DNA of 64,000 bases from an uncultured Bacteroidales bacterium (GTDB lineage: Bacteria; Bacteroidota; Bacteroidia; Bacteroidales; ML635J-15): assembly GCA_937982115.1 (NCBI GenBank), contig CALJNE010000058.1:1-64000 (forward strand), written 5' to 3'. Each line of letters begins with the position of its first letter. Position 1 is the first letter of the stretch. Of this stretch, positions 9,598-19,031 are shown piece after piece. The position numbers and the translations under genes were made by a program. The notes beneath the pieces are model-generated. The model did no database searches, was not told the DNA's origin, and saw nothing but the letters and a program-made list of their open reading frames with translations.

Positions 9598-9689
9598 ACT
9601 CAAGTATTTTCGTTAAAACCGCCACAAAATTTAACTTCTAAAATTTTGTTAGCCAAAAAATTTTTGCTTGTTTTGTGCGTTGAAGCTTA

Positions 9690-10385
9690 TTGACTATGCA
9701 AAGAATATTTTTCATTTTTATCGCTGTATCAATTTTCATTTTGAATTCACAATCGCAAAATTCTGACATCTTATATTTTCTGAATAAAGAAAATTCAATG
9801 CTAAAAATCGGGCACTTCAATAAAACCTATAATCCAAGCGGTTATACCCAATATAAAATTGAAAAAGTTACCCAAACAGACTCTTCCAGAATTTTGATTA
9901 TGTCAATTGTAAATTTTGATAAGTACAATAAACCTTTTTCTTTTGATACAATTAACATTATTAAACAAAACGGATTTTTTAAAATTGACCCGGAATTTCT
10001 GATTAGCGACCAAAATATTGCTATCAATGAAAATATTAGTGGTAGAGAGGTTTTATTTCCTACTGTGCTATCTACAGGTATGGGACTAAGCTCTGCCTGG
10101 ATTGAATTTTACAGCAATGAAAAATACCTCAAAATTTCAGAATTTAGCCGAGTTGTAGATAAGTTTGAAAAAATTAAAACACTGAATTATAGTTTTGATG
10201 CTTGCCTAATTAGTTCTAAATACGAAATTCAAAGCGACGAACAATCAGAAAATCGTTTCTATACTGTTGAAAAATGGTTTGCTCCCGAACTTGGCCCTGT
10301 TAGAATAAATTACTATAACAATAAACGTAAGCTCGTAAAATTCTCCGAAGTTGTGGAGTATTATTTACCGGAGGAAAATCTTTAA
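9690..10385 (+). CDS. secreted hypothetical protein
   Basis: Signal peptide; '...YTVEKWFAPELGPVRINYYN' vaguely resembles DUF3108-like proteins. Confidence 0.55.
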   Translation: MTMQRIFFIFIAVSIFILNSQSQNSDILYFLNKENSMLKIGHFNKTYNPSGYTQYKIEKVTQTDSSRILIMSIVNFDKYNKPFSFDTINIIKQNGFFKIDPEFLISDQNIAINENISGREVLFPTVLSTGMGLSSAWIEFYSNEKYLKISEFSRVVDKFEKIKTLNYSFDACLISSKYEIQSDEQSENRFYTVEKWFAPELGPVRINYYNNKRKLVKFSEVVEYYLPEENL

Positions 10386-10455
10386 CTCCCCCTAACTTTG
10401 TTTTTTCTTTTATCGTTTTTTATTATTTTTACAATATCATTAAAATGTAAATAAA

Positions 10456-12522
10456 ATGAAGAATTTTACTGTTGCAATTTTTCTTTCGTTACTCCTTTAT
10501 TCCTCGCTTTTTGGACAAATTTGCAGTCAAGAGAAAGCACAAACCGTTGCTGCTAATCTCATAACAGAAAGATTTGGAACAATTTCATCGGGAATGGAGT
10601 TTGAAATAAAATCTGTTGAAACTTTTTATGAAGAAAGTATTCCTGTTTATTATGTTTTTAGTTTGTCGCCCAAAGGATTTGTGATAATTTCGGCTCAGGA
10701 AAATGTTTATCCAATTCTTTCTTACTCTGCAGAATCCGATTTTAATCTTGATGATAATCCTGCTGCCAAATTTTGGATTGATAACTACAAGAAGCAAATT
10801 AAATACGCTGCCGACACAAAAATTTCAGGTACATATAAAACAAAAGAAGCCTGGGAATTTTATTCCTCTTTGAATTTTACCCCCGAAAAGAATATTAAAT
10901 CTGTATCTCCACTGCTTTTTACTCGCTGGAATCAAGGCAGATACTATAATGCCCATTGTCCTGCTGATCCTGCCGGTCCGGATGGACACGTTGTTGTTGG
11001 CTGTGTTGCTACTGCTCTGGGACAAATTATGAATTATTTCCGACATCCCAATCAAGGTGTTTCGTCTTACGGTTACGAACATCCGGTTTACGGCTGGTTG
11101 GAAGTTGACTTCTCCCAACAAACATACGACTACGATTATATGCCGGTTTCACCAAACGACTATAACGACAATCTGGCACGCTTGCTTTATAATATTGGAG
11201 TTTCTGTAGATATGAATTATGGTCCTAACGGCAGCGGAATGTGGAATCATAAAGGAGCTTATACTTTAAGAACTTATTTTGATTACAATCCTGCAACTAC
11301 ATATTTTTTCAGAGATTCTATGCCCCCAGAATTTAACTGGACACAAAATCTTGTAGAACATCTCGACCAAAAAATTCCTCTTTATTATGCAGGCTGGTCA
11401 GATTACGAATTTATTAGCGGTCATGCTTTTATTCTCGATGGATATAATACCGAAACACATTATCATGTAAATTGGGGCTGGGGAGGTTCTTTTGACGGAT
11501 ATTTTTATATTGACAATCTTACTCCGGGAGGTTCTAATTTCACACTATTGCATGAAGTTATTTCTTTTGCAGTTCCAAATTCCGAACCATCATACTGCAA
11601 CGAAACTAAGATTATAAATTCTTATGAAGGCGTAATTGATGATGGTAGCGGACCTCTGCATCCTTACTTAAACAACATTGAATGTAATTGGCTTATAATT
11701 CCTAACGACTCCGCAAACGGAATTAAACTAAATTTCCTCAAATTCGACCTTGATGAAAACGACTATATAGTAATATTTGATGGCGATAACGAAACTGCTC
11801 CTGTTCTTGCTATATTCTACGGCGGAGAAAACACTTATGAAATTATAAGCACTTCCGATAAAGTACTGGTTAAATTTGTTACGGATAATGAAAATACTAA
11901 CGATGGATGGCTTTTAAAATACGAAGGGATTCGACCGGTTTATTGTGCTATAATGACTTACCTGTATGAACCCGAAGGCATTATAACTGACGGCAGTGGG
12001 TCTTATCAATACCTTAACAGTACGACTTGCAACTGGAGAATTGAACCGCCAAATACTGAAAATATACTTATTACATTCGAAGAACTTGATTTAGAGCCTG
12101 TTTATGATTATGTAAAAGTTATAAATTCTACTGGTCAAACTGCTATGCAAGTTTCAGGCTCTACTCTACCCGATCCGATTTTAATAGTAGGACACAAAGC
12201 TAGCATAATGTTCAAATCTAACGCATCCGTTAGAGCAGGAGGATTCAAATTAAGATACGAGACAAATGTTACAAATATTTCTAAAAATACCGACACAAAG
12301 ATCTTTTTATCCCCAAATCCTGCAAATCATTTTGTAAGTATTAATTCAAACCAAGAAATAAAAGAAATCACAATACTGTCACTTGACGGAAAATTACTTA
12401 AACATATTAAAGTTAATAACACCGATTACCGTGTAAACATTCAAGAATTAAGCTGCGGTTTGTATATACTCAATATTAAAACTTCAAATCAATTAGTAAA
12501 TTTAAGACTTATTAAGAACTAG
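10456..12522 (+). CDS. C10 (streptopain-like) cysteine peptidase with two CUB-like domains and T9SS sorting domain
   Basis: 'GCVATALGQIMNYFRHP' (Cys) and 'GHAFILDGYNTETHYHVNWGWGG' (His); two 'DGSGP/DGSGS...CNW' CUB-like units; C-term 'FLSPNPANHFVSI...LSCGLYILNIKT'. Confidence 0.9.
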   Translation: MKNFTVAIFLSLLLYSSLFGQICSQEKAQTVAANLITERFGTISSGMEFEIKSVETFYEESIPVYYVFSLSPKGFVIISAQENVYPILSYSAESDFNLDDNPAAKFWIDNYKKQIKYAADTKISGTYKTKEAWEFYSSLNFTPEKNIKSVSPLLFTRWNQGRYYNAHCPADPAGPDGHVVVGCVATALGQIMNYFRHPNQGVSSYGYEHPVYGWLEVDFSQQTYDYDYMPVSPNDYNDNLARLLYNIGVSVDMNYGPNGSGMWNHKGAYTLRTYFDYNPATTYFFRDSMPPEFNWTQNLVEHLDQKIPLYYAGWSDYEFISGHAFILDGYNTETHYHVNWGWGGSFDGYFYIDNLTPGGSNFTLLHEVISFAVPNSEPSYCNETKIINSYEGVIDDGSGPLHPYLNNIECNWLIIPNDSANGIKLNFLKFDLDENDYIVIFDGDNETAPVLAIFYGGENTYEIISTSDKVLVKFVTDNENTNDGWLLKYEGIRPVYCAIMTYLYEPEGIITDGSGSYQYLNSTTCNWRIEPPNTENILITFEELDLEPVYDYVKVINSTGQTAMQVSGSTLPDPILIVGHKASIMFKSNASVRAGGFKLRYETNVTNISKNTDTKIFLSPNPANHFVSINSNQEIKEITILSLDGKLLKHIKVNNTDYRVNIQELSCGLYILNIKTSNQLVNLRLIKN

Positions 12523-12605
12523 TTAGTAAGTAAGTTATTAGTCAGTTTGAGATTGTTTTGTGAGTGGGATGGTTTGTGTATAATTGTTGTATTAAAATTA
12601 TTAAA

Positions 12606-12640
12606 ATAAAAAAGGCTGCCTTTAGAGGCAGCCTTTTTTT
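12606..12640. terminator. bidirectional rho-independent terminator
   Basis: aaaaaaGGCTGCCTttagAGGCAGCCtttttt between convergent genes. Confidence 0.9.
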
Positions 12641-12824
12641 ATCTTTTAAAAACTCCATAAGGGCAAAAATTGATACACACTCCACAACCTGTACATTTAT
12701 TTTTATCAATTTCCGGAGCAGAATATCCCGTTTGCTTTATTGCCCCCTGCGGACATGCCCATATTGCCGGACAATAGTGATTCTGTGGACAATAATCCCC
12801 TCTAACCTCAATATTTCTGTTCAT
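12639..12824 (-). CDS. 4Fe-4S dicluster ferredoxin-like protein
   Basis: CTGCGVCINFCPYGVF canonical cluster; first half CPQNHYCPAIWACPQGAI with atypical spacing. Confidence 0.85.
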   Translation of the reverse strand: MNRNIEVRGDYCPQNHYCPAIWACPQGAIKQTGYSAPEIDKNKCTGCGVCINFCPYGVFKR

Positions 12825-12838
12825 ATTATAACTTTAAA

Positions 12839-13243
12839 TTATTGATTTTTCAAAACAATTTCTTTTAAAGTTTCTTTTGATTGAACACCAACATTCATCC
12901 AGATAACTTTTCCCTGTTTAAAAATCATTATGGTTGGAATACTCTGGATATTATAACGGTTTGCTAATGCCCGTTCATTATCTACATTAACTTTGTGAAT
13001 AATAACTTTATTACCCAACTCAGACTTTAATTCATCAAGAATTGGAGCCTGAATGCGACATGGTTTGCACCAATCAGCATAAAAATCTACAATAACAGGA
13101 GTCTTACTCTGTATAACTTTATCAAAATCACCTCCGTAAACTTCTTCTGTTTTCACTTCATTTCTGCTATAAGTGTAAGCTAAAGCAATTCCTGTTGCTC
13201 CAATTACGATGCTCGCAATTAAAATTAAATTCGACAGTTTCAT
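12839..13243 (-). CDS. membrane-anchored thioredoxin-family protein
   Basis: 'VDFYADWCKPCRIQAPILDELK', 'SIPTIMIFKQGK'; likely start MKLSNLIL at 13243 rather than the ORF-track 13312. Confidence 0.88.
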   Translation of the reverse strand: MKLSNLILIASIVIGATGIALAYTYSRNEVKTEEVYGGDFDKVIQSKTPVIVDFYADWCKPCRIQAPILDELKSELGNKVIIHKVNVDNERALANRYNIQSIPTIMIFKQGKVIWMNVGVQSKETLKEIVLKNQ

Positions 13244-13262
13244 ATTTTTAATTTTTAAAGTT

Positions 13263-13484
13263 TTACTTTGTTTTTTCATCTTCAACTTTTTTTTCAGGAA
13301 TAAACAATCCACTTATTAAATATCCTAATAACAATCCGTATAGCGATGATAAATACCATTTTGATTGAATTGGACAAGCACCTGATGCACATCCTACATA
13401 TTTCCAATACAGAAAACCTCCTATGCCCCCGAGAACGGTTAGTGCGATTCTGAAAATTAATTTATTTCTAAAGCTTTTTAACAT
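13263..13484 (-). CDS. DUF6132-like small membrane protein
   Basis: 'GGIGGFLYWKYVGCASGACPIQSKWYLSSLYGLLLGYLISGLF'. Confidence 0.75.
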   Translation of the reverse strand: MLKSFRNKLIFRIALTVLGGIGGFLYWKYVGCASGACPIQSKWYLSSLYGLLLGYLISGLFIPEKKVEDEKTK

Positions 13485-13653
13485 TTTTATTTTTTTACAA
13501 AAATACTACAAAAAAATCTAAACGATTGTGACTAAAGTTACATAATAATTTTTATGCTAGCCAACATTTTTTTTAAACAAATTTTATTAAAACAAAAATC
13601 ATAAAATTTTAATTTTTGGATACTTAATTTTGCAGCAACAAATTTTTAAAACG

Positions 13654-14343
13654 ATGGATTATAAGAATGTATTGTTTGATCTTGATAGAACTTTATGGGA
13701 TTTTGAAAAAAACAACATAGAAACTTTCAGCGAATTATTTTATAAATACAATCTCGACAAATTCTGTGAATTCGAAGAATTTTACAAAACATATCGAAAA
13801 ATTAACGACGAACTTTGGGCTCAATACAGAGAACAAAAAATAACAAAAGATTACTTAAGCTGGAAAAGATTTGAATTAAGTGTCGGAAAATTTAAACCAA
13901 TTGAGGTTGAAATTGCTAAAAAAATTTCGCAGGATTACATAGAAATAAGCCCTAAAAAAAACAATCTTTTTCCCGGAACACATGAAATTTTAACTTATTT
14001 AAAAGAAAAATCCTACAATTTATTTATTGTTACTAACGGATTCAAAGAAGTTCAATATAATAAAATCAGAAATTGCAACTTGGATAAATATTTTTCAAGA
14101 GTTTTCACTTCTGAAGAAGCCGGTTATAATAAACCTGACATAAGGTTTTTTAACTATGTTTTAAATGAATTAAATGCACAACCTCAAGAATGTATTATTA
14201 TAGGTGATGACCCCGAAGTTGATATTAAAGGAGCTCTTCAAACAAATATAAAATCAATATGGTTCAATCCACAAATAAAAAAATCTGATTATCAAGCAGA
14301 TTATGAAGTAAAATCACTTTTAGAAATTAAAAATATTCTTTAA
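13654..14343 (+). CDS. yjjG: YjjG-family HAD noncanonical pyrimidine nucleotidase
   Basis: 'NVLFDLDRTLWDFEKN', 'FIVTNGFKEVQ', 'IIIGDDPEVDIKGA'. Start moved from TTG 13630 to ATG 13654 because TAATTTTG at 13625-13632 overlaps the TTG. Confidence 0.85.
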   Translation: MDYKNVLFDLDRTLWDFEKNNIETFSELFYKYNLDKFCEFEEFYKTYRKINDELWAQYREQKITKDYLSWKRFELSVGKFKPIEVEIAKKISQDYIEISPKKNNLFPGTHEILTYLKEKSYNLFIVTNGFKEVQYNKIRNCNLDKYFSRVFTSEEAGYNKPDIRFFNYVLNELNAQPQECIIIGDDPEVDIKGALQTNIKSIWFNPQIKKSDYQADYEVKSLLEIKNIL

Positions 14344-14376
14344 AAAACTTAATTGATTTTTAAAGAAGAATCTGAA

Positions 14377-15183
14377 TTAGAACCTTATACTTACAATTAT
14401 ATCAATATAATCCGGAATAAACTTTACGGTATTTTGCAAATCTTTCACAAAGAAATTATCCGGATCAACCAGATTCTGATTTAATTTATGGTAATAAACT
14501 ATTTCCGGAGCATACTGAACAGAAATTACAGCATTTGGCGAAAGGTTAATATCAACCCCAATAGTTAAATCAACTCCGGTTTTAAAGAACGAAGTTTTTC
14601 TAAAACCTGCAATTTCACCTGTAGCAAAATTAAAATTCACATTTTCTACAGGATAACCTTTAAATTCCTTTGTATAATGATAATAATATTCATTTGTATT
14701 ATGTATTCCGGCAATTATAGCTCCGCCAAAATAAAATCTCCAATCTTTATTGGGGAATGCATATTCTGCACCAACTCTAAAATCATAAGAAAACACATCA
14801 TAATAAAATCTTCTCAAAACAAGAGAATCAACAAGTGTTGTATCATTATTTTTAATTATCGTATCTCGTTTTAATTTAAGGATATCAGTTTTTTCATTGT
14901 TGTAATGAAAATTTAGATAATTAATGCTGGTTCGTAGGTTCATATGGTCGTACAAGTGTTTGTATTGCATAAAAATTTTTGTTGAAGCAAGACGTCCGCC
15001 ACCTAATATACCAAAAGCAGGATAAACATTTAAACCAAGCAAATTTCTAGGCAAAGTATCAACCCATACTGAATCTTTTTGAGCAATTTTATAATTATCA
15101 TTTACGGAATTCTGTGCAAATATAATACTAGCTATTGCAATCAATAAAACGACAAATCCAATTTTTTTCATAATTAAATACAT
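14377..15183 (-). CDS. putative outer-membrane beta-barrel protein
   Basis: Signal peptide and repeated amphipathic strands ending in aromatic F (IVSIRF). Confidence 0.6.
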   Translation of the reverse strand: MYLIMKKIGFVVLLIAIASIIFAQNSVNDNYKIAQKDSVWVDTLPRNLLGLNVYPAFGILGGGRLASTKIFMQYKHLYDHMNLRTSINYLNFHYNNEKTDILKLKRDTIIKNNDTTLVDSLVLRRFYYDVFSYDFRVGAEYAFPNKDWRFYFGGAIIAGIHNTNEYYYHYTKEFKGYPVENVNFNFATGEIAGFRKTSFFKTGVDLTIGVDINLSPNAVISVQYAPEIVYYHKLNQNLVDPDNFFVKDLQNTVKFIPDYIDIIVSIRF

Positions 15184-15256
15184 TTTAATAACACGAAATT
15201 ACAAAAAATATTCTTTTAAACAAATAACTATTTTTTTTGAAAAATGTTGCCTGAAT

Positions 15257-15299
15257 AAAAAAATCGTGGCAAGATTTTTTAATAAAATTCCTGCCACGA
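15257..15299 (-). terminator. rho-independent terminator downstream of gcvP
   Basis: Minus strand TCGTGGCA-GGAATTTTATTAAAAAATCT-TGCCACGA followed by TTTTTTT. Confidence 0.8.
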
Positions 15300-15321
15300 C
15301 TAAAAGGTTCATTAAATACTA

Positions 15322-18183
15322 TTACATATATGATTCTATTGGGTCACAGGTACAAACCAGGTTACGATCTCCATATCCGTTATCTATTTTTGCAACATAA
15401 GGCCAGAATTTATTTTCTTTGACCCATTCCAGCGGAAATGCTGCAACTTCACGAGTATAACAATGATTCCATTCCGATGCAACACATTCAAATTGAGTGT
15501 GCGGGGCATTTTTTACAGGATTATCATCTTTGGAATACTTACCGTTTTTAATTGCTTCGCATTCTTCTTTTATTGTTTTCATTGCCTGAACAAAACGATC
15601 AAGTTCCTGTTTGCTTTCGCTTTCGGTAGGTTCAACCATCAATGTTTCGTGTACCGGGAATGAAAGTGTTGGAGCATGGAAACCATAGTCCATCAATCTG
15701 CGAGCAATATCAGCAGATTCTACTCCGTAAAGTTCTCTGAATTTATGCAGATCAAGAATCATTTCGTGAGCACAGCGTCCTGTTTCGCCTGTGTAAAGTA
15801 CACTGTAATAATCTTTTAATTCATTTGCAATATAATTTGCGTTGAGTAAAGCCATTTTTGTTGCTAATGTTAAACCTTCTTCGCCCATCATTTTGATGTA
15901 AGCATAAGTGATTGGTAAAACAAAAGCAGAACCAAATGGAGCTGCAGCAACAGCTTTAATAGCTTTTTCGCCTCCGGTTTTTACAACAGGATGCCCCGGT
16001 AAAAACTCAACTAAATGTTTTGCTACGGATACAGTACCAACCCCGGGACCTCCTCCACCGTGAGGAATTGCAAATGTTTTGTGCAAGTTAAGATGACAAA
16101 CATCCGCTCCTATTGTTCCAGGATTTGTAAGACCTACTTGGGCATTCATATTTGCTCCATCCATATATACCTGTCCGCCGTTTTTGTGAACTATGTCAAT
16201 CATTTCACAAATTCTGCTTTCAAAAACTCCATGGGTTGACGGATATGTAATCATTATTGCTGCAAGATTATCTTTATGCTGTTCGGCTTTAGCTTTAAGG
16301 TCTTCAACATCAATATTTCCTTTTTCGTCGCAGGCAACAACCACAACCTGCATTCCGGCCATCACTGCCGATGCGGGATTTGTACCGTGAGCTGATGATG
16401 GTATCAAACAAATATTTCTATGCCCCTCACCTCTGGACTTATGATATTCTCTTATAATCATTAAGCCGGCATGTTCTCCGGAAGCTCCTGAATTTGGCTG
16501 AACTGTAGTTGCAGCAAATCCTGTGATAATATTCAAATCATTTGTAAGATCTTTAATGAGCTGCAGATATCCTTCGGCTTGATCAGCCGGAACAAATGGA
16601 TGTATATTTCCAAATTCTGGCCAGCTTAATGGCAACATCGCTGTAGCCGGATTTAATTTCATTGTGCAGCTTCCCAACGAAATCATTGAACGATTCAATG
16701 CAATATCACGGTTCTCGAGACGTTTGATGTACCTCATCATTTCGGTCTCGCTATGATATAGATTAAAAACTTTTTGCTTCAAAAAATCACTTTTTCGTTG
16801 TAAAGTTATATCATCAAATATCTCAATATTACTTACACGATTCCATGTTTTATTATTAGCTTTTGCAAAAATTTCAATTATATCATTGATGTCCTCAATA
16901 CCTGTTAATTCATCTGTACTAAATCCAACAATTTTTTCGCCGACAAGATTAAAGTTAATTTTGAATTGATTTGAGATTGCCTGAATATCACAAGCCTTAA
17001 TTCCATCGGGTAGAATAACTCTGACTGTGTCGAAGAAGTCTTTGTTTTCAATTGTATATCCAAGTTTTTCCAATTGTTCTGCAATAAATTTTGCAGCGGA
17101 ATGAATATTTTTGGCAATTCTTTTAAGCCCTTGAGGACCATGATAAACAGCATACATTCCAGCCATTGTAGCCAGGAGAGCCTGAGCAGTACAAATGTTA
17201 GAAGTGGCTTTTTCACGTTTAATATGTTGTTCTCTTGTCTGCAAAGCCATTCTAAGAGCCTTATTTCCAAATTTATCAATACTAACACCTATAATACGGC
17301 CGGGGATACTGCGTTTATATTTATCTGATGTAGCTAAAAATGCGGCATGTGGTCCGCCAAAGCCCATTGGAATACCGAATCTTTGAGTAGAACCTACAGC
17401 GATATCTGCTCCCCATTCAGCAGGAGGAGTTAGTAATACTAAAGACATAATATCTGTTACAGCTGTTACGAGAACTTCATTTTGATGAGATGTTTCAGTG
17501 AATTTGGAGTAGTCTCTGATTTTCCCGCTTGCTGAAGGATATTGAACTATCGCACCAAAAGTCTTTCCATCAAAATTATATTCTTCGAATTTTCCAACAA
17601 CAACTTCAACATCAGTAGCCTCGGCTCTGAGTTTAATTACTTCCAAAGTTTGCGGAAAAATATCTTCGTCAACAAACAAAACATTACGGTTTTCCTTCAC
17701 AGCTTGTCTTGACCTTGCATCAAGCATCATGCTCATTGCTTCGGCAGCAGCTGTAGCTTCGTCTAATAATGAACTGTTGGATATTTCCATTCCTGTCAGC
17801 TCAGTAACAACAGTTTGAAAATTCAACAAAGCTTCTAAACGTCCTTGACTTATCTCAGCCTGATACGGAGTATACGAAGTGTACCATCCCGGATTTTCAA
17901 AAATGTTTCTTAGTATTACCGATGGAGTATGTGTACGATAATAACCAAGACCTATAAAACTACGATAAATTTTATTTTTAGAACCTATTGCTTTTATTTT
18001 ACTCAGGTATTCATATTCTGTTATAGCAGGTTCTAATTGCAGTTTTTCTTTCAGTCTTATCTGTTTTGGGACGATCTGATCAACAAGTTCATCAAGACTT
18101 GAAACGCCGCACTTCGATAGCATTTCGCCCAATTCTTCCTCTCTGGGACCAATATGCCTGCTGGAAAATTTTTCTTTTTTCAT
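15322..18183 (-). CDS. gcvP: glycine dehydrogenase (aminomethyl-transferring), P protein
   Basis: 953 aa; 'HLNLHKTFAIPHGGGGPGVG' PLP-lysine region, N-terminal 'SSRHIGPREEEL'. Confidence 0.97.
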   Translation of the reverse strand: MKKEKFSSRHIGPREEELGEMLSKCGVSSLDELVDQIVPKQIRLKEKLQLEPAITEYEYLSKIKAIGSKNKIYRSFIGLGYYRTHTPSVILRNIFENPGWYTSYTPYQAEISQGRLEALLNFQTVVTELTGMEISNSSLLDEATAAAEAMSMMLDARSRQAVKENRNVLFVDEDIFPQTLEVIKLRAEATDVEVVVGKFEEYNFDGKTFGAIVQYPSASGKIRDYSKFTETSHQNEVLVTAVTDIMSLVLLTPPAEWGADIAVGSTQRFGIPMGFGGPHAAFLATSDKYKRSIPGRIIGVSIDKFGNKALRMALQTREQHIKREKATSNICTAQALLATMAGMYAVYHGPQGLKRIAKNIHSAAKFIAEQLEKLGYTIENKDFFDTVRVILPDGIKACDIQAISNQFKINFNLVGEKIVGFSTDELTGIEDINDIIEIFAKANNKTWNRVSNIEIFDDITLQRKSDFLKQKVFNLYHSETEMMRYIKRLENRDIALNRSMISLGSCTMKLNPATAMLPLSWPEFGNIHPFVPADQAEGYLQLIKDLTNDLNIITGFAATTVQPNSGASGEHAGLMIIREYHKSRGEGHRNICLIPSSAHGTNPASAVMAGMQVVVVACDEKGNIDVEDLKAKAEQHKDNLAAIMITYPSTHGVFESRICEMIDIVHKNGGQVYMDGANMNAQVGLTNPGTIGADVCHLNLHKTFAIPHGGGGPGVGTVSVAKHLVEFLPGHPVVKTGGEKAIKAVAAAPFGSAFVLPITYAYIKMMGEEGLTLATKMALLNANYIANELKDYYSVLYTGETGRCAHEMILDLHKFRELYGVESADIARRLMDYGFHAPTLSFPVHETLMVEPTESESKQELDRFVQAMKTIKEECEAIKNGKYSKDDNPVKNAPHTQFECVASEWNHCYTREVAAFPLEWVKENKFWPYVAKIDNGYGDRNLVCTCDPIESYM

Positions 18184-18349
18184 TTTTGATATTTTTTTAT
18201 TTATTAACTTTAAAACATTTCACAAAAAGACCGTAAAAATATAAATTTGTTCAAAAAAAATTCTATGCTAAATGTCAAGTTTTAAATTTTTCTTTCAAAA
18301 ACACAAAAAAAACATTATTATCGCATTCTGAAAAATTAACAAAAAGATT

Positions 18350-18979
18350 ATGAAAAATTGTCTGGTACTTTTGGCTTCCTTGGTTGTATGTTCAATAAAC
18401 ATGAATATTTGCAGAGCTCAAACTCAGCTTTCGTTATTAAATGGAAAACAATATAATTTGGATAATTTTAATCTTAATGAATCGGAAAAATATATTGAAT
18501 TCACATATTTTAAAAACAGCGGAAAAATAAAAAAGAATTACGCTGATTATACCGATGTCTGGAGCCTGAATATTAATGGTGTTGACAGTATTTTTTATCG
18601 TCAGTTAGAACCCGAAGAATACAGTTTCGATGAGATGAAGAGTTTGGTGTTAGCCCGTCAGTTTGCAGTAAAAGAATATCACCCATGGTGGGCATTACCC
18701 GTAGGTTTTGTTATTGGATGCGTACCTATGTTTATGCCTCTGGATCCTTTTTCAAAAATACTTATTCCTATTGCTTATGTTGGGGCTATGAATTTTGTTA
18801 AACCCTCAAAATCTTATATCCTTCACAGATATGATTTTGCAGCCGGAGACGAATTATTTTATTATGGTTATAGAGACACGGCTCGAAAAAAAATATTTGC
18901 CCGTAGCACTGCCGGAGTTGTAGGCGGAGTATTTTTGGCAGGGATCCTGGTAGGAACACTTTCTCTTATTGATAAATAA
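18350..18979 (+). CDS. secreted/membrane hypothetical protein
   Basis: Signal peptide, C-terminal hydrophobic segments. Confidence 0.5.
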   Translation: MKNCLVLLASLVVCSINMNICRAQTQLSLLNGKQYNLDNFNLNESEKYIEFTYFKNSGKIKKNYADYTDVWSLNINGVDSIFYRQLEPEEYSFDEMKSLVLARQFAVKEYHPWWALPVGFVIGCVPMFMPLDPFSKILIPIAYVGAMNFVKPSKSYILHRYDFAAGDELFYYGYRDTARKKIFARSTAGVVGGVFLAGILVGTLSLIDK

Positions 18980-19031
18980 AGTTAGTTAGAATTCCTTTGA
19001 TAAACAATAAAATCATATTTGGGTCGTTTAA

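Noticed and set aside
12564-12845. 93-aa plus ORF antisense to ferredoxin
   Set aside because: Crosses a terminator hairpin and is antisense to a clear 4Fe-4S protein.
16905-17328. ORFs inside gcvP (127 aa minus, 84 aa plus)
   Set aside because: Out-of-frame or antisense to a strongly supported gcvP coding sequence.
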